Assembly: GCA_022747635.1 (NCBI GenBank)
Contig: JAKTNV010000009.1
Location: forward strand, 24,912,122-24,976,121
Source: Hetaerina americana
Taxonomy: Eukaryota > Arthropoda > Insecta > Odonata > Calopterygidae
Direction of reading: 5' to 3'
DNA: 64,000 nucleotides
A model generated the notes under the pieces. That model made no database searches. It had not been told where the DNA came from and worked only from the letters and a program-made list of their open reading frames with translations. A program made the translations under genes and the position numbers. Shown here in pieces: positions 36,350 through 48,300 of this stretch (positions are counted from its first letter, which is position 1; each line of letters begins with the position of its first letter).

Positions 36350-39300
36350 TCACTTGACTTTTAATTTTCCTGTTTTAGATGTCTTTTTTGGAACTGATTC
36401 TTCACTTTTTTTTGGTAGCTCATTCAATGGTTCTGGCTTATCTTCAATATAACACATTGGAGCAACCTTATCTTCATCATCAACTTCCTCATCCTCCCAG
36501 TCCCAAAAGAACTCTTCAAATGGTACAAGAGCACCACTTACAAGTTTCTTTTCCTTCTTCAGCCGCCTAACTTTTTTCTTTGGTTTCATCAAACCTGCAT
36601 CATCCTTCTTGACACGAATTTTCATTTTAGACGTCTTAAGAAGTGGTTTCTCCTCTTCGAAAAATTCCCTTTCCTTTGCATGTAAACCCTCTTCTTGCTT
36701 TTCTTCTTGTGCCTCTTGTATTACCTCAGGTGTTTCTTCTTTTTCATCTACTCCACCTGTCTTAGTTATTTCTCTCCGGGTTTTCTTTCCCAGGGTACTT
36801 TCCAATTGGATTTTTTCAACTTCTTCCTCTGATTCCATTTCAGCCTTGAAAGTTCTTGATTTTTCATCACTTACCTTACCACGTGAGATCTTCTTACTCT
36901 TCTTGGCAGGCCTGGATTCCTCATCAGCCTTTTCCGATGTGGGCTCCTCCATTGGAACATCTTTTGTACCTTGCTCCTTTTCAACTGGGAGTTCTGGGAT
37001 CACCACTTCACTGCCATCAACAGATTCCTCTATCACAGAGTCTGAATCATCATATCCAATGTCTTCTGCTTCTTCTTCCTCCTCCTCCTCTTCTTCTTGG
37101 AAGGTAATCCATTTCCTCTTCAGGATAAATATTTGTGGCCTCGTGCGGATCCTTATCGGTGGGAAACTGTTATAGTTGAAGTTCACCTGAGAAAATCCAT
37201 CTACAGAATCCAAGATGCTGTGAGTTTTAGAATAGGGCTTTAACTTAAGTGAATATTTGCTCTTGGCTTCAATGAGTAAATGTGTAAATGACATCATATC
37301 TTGCCCTCCAGGCATAAGATTTTCAGTCTTATTGTATCTGAAAAGAGAATTAAAATTTTATAAGTCAAAGCCGTATATGATTTCCCAATAATTCACATGA
37401 ATACCTCAGAAAGGTAAAATTATGACAAGGGCTAAGTACAAGGCTCTAGAGGCCGAAACACCATCAATTCGTAGAATTTTAAATCTGCTAAACATAATAG
37501 TTTCATATTATGGGAATTAGAGAGGAAAAAGAAAAATTAAATAAAAAATTAATTAAAATTAAATAAAAATTAAATGATATTGGTGAGTTAGAACAGAAAA
37601 CGATTACACCAAAATATGATAACAAAAAACGCTCTGGCTATGGTGTACTAGATAGCATTGGCCCTCGCCCTTAACAAGCACTTTAAAGTCAGGGTTTGCA
37701 AGAGAATTATCTCTGCGCCAGCGGCCCATCAATCACACGTAATAAAATAAATGCAAATAAATCAGGCACTCTCTCACTCGGATATACTATATAGCATTGA
37801 TCCTTTCTAGTCTCAAGCACTCACACCCACTCAGGGCTCGCGAGAGACTTCTCTGCGTCAGCAAGATTGGTGGGCTGCTGGAAACCCGAATACTTTTTTA
37901 AAGTGAAACCATCTCTTAATGGCCACCCTATTGGGGGTCAGATGCCTTTACAGTCATCTCACTGAGGAACAGATGCTGCACGGACTACCTGTAGTTGGGC
38001 TCCTACCCTTCCACCTATCTGGCAAGAGCGACCCTTTTAAGAGCAATCATCATTGCTTCAGCCAGCAGAGCTCTTTGCGTAATAGGAACCCAAAAGAATT
38101 TCCACTAAATCAAGGCTGTGTCCATGGTGAGGGGTTAGAGTTAATATCATTCAATTTTTCAAATGACCATCAGAGTGTTTGAAGTTTCAATTTTTGATTC
38201 CAACATAAGGCCACTGCCTCAGGCATTCCATGGTTTCATTACAAGACACCATCATTTGGTGACTTTGAAAAATTCCGGTGGAATCTGCAAAGTTAGTCTT
38301 CCCTCATTTACGATCACAATGCCTTTCACATGGATAAATAATTTGTACACACATAGATATATGAATCAATTATCAATAATATTACCCTTTCAATTAATCA
38401 CATCGATTTAGTTAACTCATTCAAAGAATATAATTAACAAAAATTCTAAGAGATTGCTTGAAAAAAATGCTTGCCTCCAGCCTGGCTTCCACTCCAAGAA
38501 GCGTGAAACCCCTGTTTGAGCGGCATAAACATCTATATGAACATAGGGCATGGGCAGGCCTGGTGTTATATCACTTTCAATGCGATGAAGGTGAGTTAGA
38601 GCTGTGCCACCAGGATAATTACAACCAGCCATTCCCAGCAACATGGCGGAAAAGGCAGCATTAGCTAAAAGATGACAACCGGCTCCCAGTGCAAGAAACG
38701 AATGCCAACCAGACTTTTCCCGATTTTCCCACCTGAAATTAAATCACTGGCATGATATTTGGCCAAACACTGTGAGAGGCAATTTATCATTTATACAATT
38801 AAAGTAATAAAATTGCAATTCAATAATGAACATATATTAGTCATATTTTTCAAAGAGCTACAGCTGATGTTTCTGGAACCATTACTGAATAGTGTTGTAT
38901 GAAGGAAGGTCGGAGGTTTGTAAACTCCAACAGATATCTCAAGCAACTTCGTTTCTTCAACACCTTGAACATACTCAGTCTATTGTGGTAGGATCAAATT
39001 CTTCCAAAGATGCTCTAAATGAGGTTATCTTAATCCTTACAGTGGCTAATATTGACATTAAGATGGGTGGAATTTGAATGTTTCAGAACAACTCGCATGG
39101 GGACTAAAAGGTGTTTCTGACTGAAAAAGTGGTGATGAGGATCCATGATAATGGTTACAATTTCACATCTTATCTCTATTTAATTAAATACATATTTAAC
39201 TTTCATTACTAGAAAAAAAGGTTTTTCCCAGTAATTGAATAATGGATTAACACTGAGAAACAAAGAAATCAACTAAACCAATTATAAATTTAACTCCTAT

Positions 39301-42300
39301 AATAAAAAAAGGTTTTTCTTGGTAATTGAAAGGTAAACAATTACTAAATGAGAAGCAAAGCAGTGTAATAGTTTTGATAGGATAATTAAACATTTGCATG
39401 AATGGTTAAATTACTGAATATGACTTGCAATAAATTTAATGTAAGTATTGACACAGTGTGTAAAATCGGAGATGTTATTCAGCCAAAAGACACTTGGCAC
39501 AAACTTGACCCATATACCTACATTTCTATTGTAGAAATAGACCAAAGAATTGACACCCGAAAATCAACAATGTTATCCACTTCTTTTCCAGGTTTACTGT
39601 GATTTTTTATGTCCTGAATGACACATTAATTTTTTTGTGGCAAAATGAAAAATATCTTTGGTTGTCATTTACTTGGAAACTTTTGAAACATTTTCATATA
39701 TTTCGTGAGAAATTCTCTTTTTACCTTTGTTATAGGATAATTTAGTGCAAGGATGAAAAATAAAGCCCAGTAACTTTCCATTCAATAACATTGATGAAAT
39801 GCAAAATTATATAAATAAAATTGTTCTGAGGTAGCTACGACCAAGTATTCTTTCACAAGCAGATAATTTCACTGCTTTTTAAACTATACAACCAAAAACC
39901 ACAGTTATCAACTCAAGGGTCCATTTGATAGGTTAGAGCTCACCTAGTAGTAAACCCAAGTTAAATTGAAAGTGAAATTCATGCTTCAGGGTAGGGAGGC
40001 CAGTTCTTTTCCCTGTGCAGCTAATGGATTCTCAGGAAAATCTGGTACATGAAAAATCACACAGCTTGGGGTTAAGCTGAGGGTGCCCATAGACATAACT
40101 GGGAATCAAACCAGGGCCCTTTGGTCAGTAGTCCAACACTCTACCAACTGGAATACCACAATCATGCATCCTTTTCATGAGCATTCTTTTGTGTAAACCT
40201 CACCAAAATTCCAGATGATAGCACACACCTCTTTATCTTGTGTATTCATGTACAGTCATGAACTAAATGCCACCATGAGGGTAATATAGATATGATTAAC
40301 TTTGGAGATAGTCCATATCAAATTAATTAACACTCAAGGTAACTGATTTCTTTCAATTTACACAATTGATAGATAACAGTAACACATATCCACTCCTTTT
40401 CGGCTAATTGTCATGGTCAGTATAAAAAACTGCTGATTGCAGTTAATAAGTAATAGATTAATCCAAGTATTCTATATCAGGCAGTGCCATTTAACTTATT
40501 CTGAGAATGGACATGTATCAATGATATTCCTTTCATCACATACTCTACAACTATGGGTCCCTGTAAAAGTAAACATAATATAATAATAACGGCTAGGTTC
40601 AGTTTTTAAAAACTCACAGCGTATGGCAGGCACAGGCAGCAGCAATGTTAAGCAATGGGAAGACATATATAATAAACCGTAGTTCTTTGTGAGGTAGTAA
40701 AGAGTACAGGAGAACAAAGAGAAGTGGAGGAAAGATTATTCTTCTAACTCTTTGGTCATAATAAGCTCCAATTGGAACAAGGAACATTGAAAATGCCATT
40801 CCTCTTGGAATGGCTGAATAGAAATACCAGAAAAATGGATGTGTCTGAATGCACATGTTAAGGAATAATAACATTCAAATAGATTATAGTTAAATATTAT
40901 CACATATATACAATTTGTAAATGCCAACAAACAGTGGCATTGGATATTCAAAGTGCTTTCATGAATTTATTGATGATGAAATTAACTGATATTGTTATAA
41001 TAATAATAATCCATGCATAAAGCATTGGAATTTCACCAAAGACTTGCCAGGAAATTCTATACTATTTGGGTAGTGGCCAAAATCATGGACATATGTTTCT
41101 AATATGTTCCTATTTTGTAAAATAAAAATCGATTCTGTTGTACTATTGGCTTTCATGAGTGTAAGAAAGATATTCCTGAAATCTCTTTCTCGAAAATTTT
41201 ACCACAAAATCGCAACAAAACTGTTATTACCGGAGTATTTTCTACAGATCTCTATTAAATCTTGCTAAAATCATACAGAGAGTACGGTTTAGAAGAAGGG
41301 AATGACTGTAGGTAGAAAAAGATAGTTTTGCTGGAGAAATAGCTTAATTACAACTAACACCTGGATTTAACAGCACAATTGACATTAGTACATGTGGAAA
41401 ATGTTGGGAGATTCAGAGAGATAACAGTTTGATTACATTACGATCAGCTATAAATTCCGGAACGGCATGATTATAATTCACACTGTGGGAACACTACTTG
41501 TAATCCCTTGGCTGACTGGTTAACCACAGCTTGATTATCAGCAAACCTAACTGATTTTATGAATTCCCCATTAGTCCCTCACTAAATGCTCAACATAAGT
41601 ATGAAAAAGCATAAGAGATAATGAAAATCTTTGTCTTCTACAAATGCCTAAGAATACCCATTCTGATTCTCCATGGACAATCAGCACTTGTGCTTTCTGA
41701 TATATGCTGGAAAATTAAACAAATGGAGGTTTGGCAATGTAGCATACATATTCATGGAGTGAACAGGGAATGAATGAATTTTCACAAGAGATCAGACCCA
41801 GGCTACAGCATCCTAGTTGGTTCTGCCAAAGTTATTTGCTATTGGCCACCCTTCCAAATAACCTGGCCCAGCCCATCAGTTCCGAAGATAATAATATTAT
41901 TTGGTATTCTACCGTTTAAGGTAAGTTATGGATGGACACAGCCTACACAAAGGGGCAATGATACATTCCCTCGCCTGTCCCAACACAACAAAACCTGACA
42001 TCTGACACTTCAATAAGCCCCCTCTTTAATTCCACATACACTCTTCCTCCCTTCATTTCATCAAAAATTCCCACCCTTTCGTCACTCCTTCCTCATTGCC
42101 TCCTGTTCTCCCCTCTATCACAGTCCTCAACAACCCATTCCAAATCTAAATGCTCTGCATCCATCTTTCCTGCTACCTTTGTACATCTCCCAATAATCTT
42201 CTCTCCTCCCTCACTCTGCCTAGCATTTCCTAGCTGTCCACTTTCCTATCTCCATCCTTCTCTATACCACGTTTCAAAAGCCTCCAATCTGCACCTATCT

Positions 42301-45300
42301 TCAATGTACACGTTTCCACGCCACACATAACTACATTCCATTCAACATTTCAAAAAGTCTATCATTAACATCCTTACTCAAAAATTCTGTTCTCAATTCC
42401 GACCTCCTCGTGAAAGTTTCTTCATCTAAGGCAATTCTTCTCTTTGTGACCCTACTACCTTGACAATTTTGGTCCAAAATAATTACGAGATAAGTAAACT
42501 GTTCAACATGCTGAAGTTTATGCACTCCTATTTCAATATTAACCATCATTTTTCTCTCCAAAAGATTCATGCTAACAATAAAAGGCATCATAAGGAAGGA
42601 AAGAAGGTTGTTTGGGGAAATTTCATAAACAAGGGAATGCATAGCATGAGGAAAAGAATAGGCATGTCGGATGGAATTAAGAAAGGTGGAAATTATACAG
42701 AATTAAAGAAATAGTTATAGCAATATGTAATATGGCAAGGATATTTTGTGATGTTTGTGTTTAAAAGCACATAATTGTGTAGTTCTTGAGTTCACTCAAA
42801 ACTTACACTAATCTGACAGACACTAGTCGGTAGACACTCACCAAGTAAAGCCAGAAACAGTTTCCTAAGGAGTTTGGTTAGGTAAGAAGGAAAAGAGAAT
42901 GGGTGAAGGACTCAAATACTGCCATTAATTGGGAAATCTCATAATCTCAAACAAGTGAAGGAGTGACACACAATTATATAACTATACAAGTTATGTCAAA
43001 AGGGAATAAATGGACAGCATATACTTTATTCCCCATTTATAAAATGTAAACAAACTGAAGAACGATTGAGCCAGCTACTTATGGGAATCAAACCCAGATT
43101 ACATACCCTAGCCTAGGTATCACATTCAAAGACCTCCAGCAACATACACAAATGATGAAAACGTAAGGCAGCCAATAGTTTCTGAATTTATTTTAAATCA
43201 TCCATCATATTCATGGCTTTGGATCAATGGATTTTGATGATTACAACTTCTGAATATATGAGAAGGAATTTACCTGAAATTATCCTATAGAAGATGATGA
43301 ATCACCATACACAGTGGAATCTTGCATAGCGAAAACTTTGCACAATGAGTGATTTGCATATCGAGTAAAAAATATTTTTTTTTAATGACTCACAACAAGC
43401 AACATTTCATGTAACGAGTGATGAAGAGAAGGGAATTCCTGTAATGACTGAGTGCTTGCTGCCTCAGTTTGTGTTAAGCACTCATTCTGCTAGTATCTTG
43501 GTGTTGCTAAAAATGACAAATTCTTACAATCTTGTGTTCAGACATATTATTTGAGATTTTTGTGTGCAAAGTTCAATAACCCAGAGAAAAAGCCATAAGA
43601 AGACAGGCCTAAGAGAATAAATCTAACCGTAGAAATGAAAATTGAAATCATTGAAAAGTAAGAACAAAGCATGAGCATGGCTGAACAATGTTGAAAAGTT
43701 GCTACTCATATGGATTTACAATAAGTAATTGCAATGTGATGTTATTAATCAGCATATCAATTGTGAAAAGGCAAAAGTTATTTTTGCTGACCTCATTAAG
43801 ATATTAGGATTATCAATGGCTGAAGAAGTATTTGAGGGAAGCCTTGGGTGCTTTCAGATTATAAATAATTAACCTGCATTCACGGCATTGTGAGGTACAG
43901 TGTACATCGTTTGAATCGTTATGAGACGGCCTCTCCTGGAAATAGATGCTTGAGCAAACCTATATAACAATAAAGGAGAATGCATTGGTTGGCCAAAAGC
44001 CAATGAAATACTGTTTCACCCTGCTATTTTGTGCCAATGCAAGCAGCAATTTTAAAATAAACCCATGCTTATTTACCATTCAGAAACTCCACGAGCCGAG
44101 TCCTGAGTTTTGGACTTAACACTTCAAGAAGTGTTAATCCCCCTAAATGTGATGCAAAGGTCATGGGAAACTGTTGCAACATATATTGAGAAGGATCATC
44201 CTATAAGGTAGTGGCTATGTGCACTACAAATTTATTTAATGATAATGCCATATTTCATTTTCACAAAATTTTAAAGTGCTGGAAAAAACAATTTCGATCG
44301 ACAGCTTTCTATTAGAACAGAATTAGGAATGTGTCATACATAATAAACTAATTATTTTTATTCTTCTTTGTTTCTTTACAAACTGAATTCACATTCCACA
44401 TTGGTTCATTCTGCAGTGGAAGAAAAGATGAAGGCGATTTACGATCCTAAATAACGTATAAATAATTTTCTTTTAATAAACCTGGCACATAATTTATTTA
44501 TTTTGCCATAGAACACATCATAATTTACATTAATTTAAATGGTATAATATGCTTCCCTAAAATAGTGTTTCGCTTAGTGGGAAAGATTGCAGAAAGAATT
44601 ATGCTTGTTTAGCGGGTTTTCACTGTATAATTACTACTAAGCCAAATAAACATTAAAAGGATATTTAAGGCATACATAGAACATACTTAGCTAGCTCACC
44701 TAGTCTTTCATGGTTTAAATTAGCCTATAACAGTTGGTTGTTTTACCTTGAAATTAAGAACTGTATGTACATCTAAAAAGTTACAATTCTCTTACAGAAA
44801 CCATCTCCCCGACCCACATGGAAAAGGAACCTACCATATACCTAGTACATACGATACTAATTAATCCACCAAATAATATTCTAAAATCAAACCATTCTTT
44901 GAAATGTTATGCACTGACTATGGAAATCAAAATAGCTACTGCTCACCAGTCTATGAAAAATATCTCCGAAAATTTCATCATCATCACATCTTTTGAAAAT
45001 ACATACACAATATTGACCAAACTAAACGAGTAAGCACTTCTGAGGTTATGGAATAAACAAATTAAACTGTCTCAAATTTAATTTTCATTAAGGATACTCC
45101 CCATTCATTACTTCGGTTTAGCACCAAATTGAACCAAAGGACTTCACCTTCAGGCCATACTGGTCTTTTCCAAAATATGGAATCCACAAAAAATGATAGA
45201 GATAAGAAGAGAACACCAGCAGGGATGGCATGCTTAAGAGCACTGAAATAAAGACAATATGCATTGAAAAGTACAAGGAACAAAGCAAGTGTCAAGTATA

Positions 45301-48300
45301 GGTATTATATTAAATGCATTATACACTGTGTAACTGAGCAAAATAATGCTGTACGAATATTAATTTGAAAAAAAAAATCCAGATTAAGGTATTCTTGCAA
45401 TTTCTTTTCGTACTGATCGTCATAACCATTAATTTGTTAAGAATTTTGTAACCCAACTTGAAAAAATTCAATTTCTAGAAAGTTCAACAGATGACAACAA
45501 TTATTTACCTGATTGGGCTAATTTGCTTTGTTGCAATTTCACTTAGAAGAATTATTCCAAGAAACATAGCTAGTTCAGCACGAAATATAATGATAGCAGC
45601 AGCAGAAAAATAAATAAATCTCCCATGGTTCTGCTTAAGCCAACTTTGAAGAGCAAGAAGAACTTTTTCCATGATGAAAGAAATAGATACACATCAGTTT
45701 ATTCAAAAATATTTACAATAAAAGCAATAAAACATGAGTTAAAAAGAGTTAGAAAAGACATCAATCAAGCTCTGTGCTAAAATGTGCAAAATTTTCCATG
45801 TGAACCAAAACAAAAATTCCCTTTCATTAAAAATGTACACATAAAAATTGGTTTTCTCAGAAAGACAGTTATTAATTGAAGTAGAATAATTACCAAGTGG
45901 AAGAGCCAAAATATTTGGCAAAGGACGGCTTAAATAGTACATAAAGTGGTACTGTGTCAGGGTAATGGCAAGAAACCATGTTGCCTTTGTTATACCAAAT
46001 ATTGAATGGACTGCTCTCCTCAACTCTCGGAAGGCAGCCAATACACAAAGTCCCAAAACAGCTCTGACTGTAAAAAAATGGAAAGAGTTCAAGCTAGGGT
46101 TACACTGATGTCATAATGCATAAAGAGAGCAGATAGGGTGGTTAGAAGAGGGAAATCAGGAGAATAAAGACAATGAAATACATGGGTTTATCAAGGTGAA
46201 ACAAAATACATTCTCACCAGTTGTCATAATGTGCTCAGAAAAGGGGTTCACAAATGAAGTGAAAATGTAGAGTGGTACTTCAAAAAACATGGGAGAAAAT
46301 AATGAAATAACATAGGAGAAGAAGAATTAATTGGATAACAATAGCAAAAAAAATTACTTTAGCTAAAGATTCAATTAGGAGAAGAATGAAATTAAAGATT
46401 AAATCAGTTACTCAAATGCTACATTCCCTGGCTTGATTGAGAAACTACGAAACAATGTTAAGAAGACTTAATAAGAAGCCCCTGTAATTGCCACAGGGGT
46501 AGGAGTAAGAGTGAAAGAAATATAAATGGATCTCGTCAAGCATATCATCTTACTGGTATAACTTTACAAAAAGGAAAGGCCCAGAAAAAGAAAACTCAGT
46601 ATATAAGTCTTGTGTTGAGACCCAAAACACTAATGAAAAGTCAAAAAAAAAAAAAATCGGGTAAGATAATAGGAGAACATATTTGAAACAAATGCGAACA
46701 TTTTTGGAAATCAGTTTAAATCCTGCACAACATCATGTTTCATTAAATATCCTGAACTAGTAAGGTAATGAACTTGTTAACCATTAAACTTTGTGATTAT
46801 ACAATAATCCTACAACCATGCTCTTTCTTCTTCATCTCCTCAAATATGCGTGTGCTACCCTCATCTGTACATGATTTGGCTAGAATTTTATTTTATGGGG
46901 GATCGAAATGGTGCGGTGGCTATCGTATTGGCCTCTTATCCAGAGGGCCTGGGTTTGGATCCCGGCGACATAGAATATTTTTCAGTGGTATCTCGATCCC
47001 TACTTGATGTGCCTTGTGGAAGGCAATTTGAGTGAGTACGCCGTCCGTCGCATGGGACATTAAGCTTCTGACCCCTTGGTGCTTTTCATTAAGAGTAGGC
47101 TAATGCCGAAGCCAGGTTTCTCTCCACCCTTCATCCTTTCCTATCCATTCCTAATAATGCAAATGACCTTAGCTGTTGGTCGCCTTCCCTAAATACTATC
47201 ACTACGTTTTAATGGTTGTTTCAAGTGTTTTGTTTCCATGGAATGCTTGAGGACAGTTGCTGATTCCCCTCTCTCTCTTTGTCTGGCCACCATAGTGGAT
47301 TGATGGGTGAATATAGAAAGTATTTCGATTATATCAAATGCGCTTCTCGTTGTTAAGCATGGCATCTGTTTTCTGGCATACTTCTTCACAAATAGCCCAT
47401 CAGCCAACCCATAGCTTCAAATAACTGTGGGAGATACCGAGATGGTAATTTAAATGGAACAATCTGCTGATGTTTGCTGAAAGCAAGAGGGATCTGGGTT
47501 TAAATCCTGCTCAAAGCAAATAATTTTTTCACTAACTTCCTGAAATTGATAACTTGTTTATAAACATAAGCCAATGGCTGTGTGAAACCATCAGTGTCAC
47601 ATCAAAACAAAGCATGATAGTTTACATCACAAGGGTACAAATTTATTTATGAAAGGAAGATGAGTCAAAGACCAGAATGGGGATAAATATTTATTAAACT
47701 ACGTTTAATGTCAATTTGGTAGAAGATTCATTCAAAGTTAGTCTAAAAATAGTTTAATGGGGAAAATCACAGACGATAAGGGGTAAATCGATTTTGCCAA
47801 CTGTGAAGTATATTATTTCTTCCTGTTTTAGGAGTCAACTGCCAAACAAACACCTTGATTCAATGTCCCTTTCTGATAATACCATGGCACAAAGAATGAG
47901 TGCCACAACCGAAAATTTTAAACTGTGATTGAAAAATTCAAGCATAGTAAGTACTTGTATATAGCTCTCCAGTTTGATACATCCATCAATGTTACAAACT
48001 TGGCTCAGCTTTTGTAATTTGTAAGATTTGAAGAATGAGGAACTGATCATGAAGATTTTCTTCTGCGAAATACTTACTACTCATATTATTTCTGCAGACA
48101 TCATCTTTTGGAATTTAATGCTTTTATAAATACTTATGAGTTGGATTTGGATATGTGAGAGTATGCATCAAGCAACATTAGATGTCAGAAAAAGAGGGGC
48201 GTTCAAACAAAATAAAAGAACAGGCTCCACAAGCCTACTTGACTCGCCAATGCATAGATAGACAGAATCTGATTACCAAATATCTGTCACCAACAATAGA

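Noticed and set aside
36609..37175. 188-codon Ser-rich open frame on the plus strand
   Set aside because: It is exactly antisense to the Glu/Lys-rich ALG12 tail; Glu and Lys codons read as Ser/Phe/Leu on the other strand. No independent gene signal.
36350..37315. Separate intronless gene rather than ALG12 exon 8
   Set aside because: The preceding bases back to the acceptor at 37338 encode [20 protein letters not shown], which matches the conserved ALG12 C-terminus and joins in phase to the previous exon.
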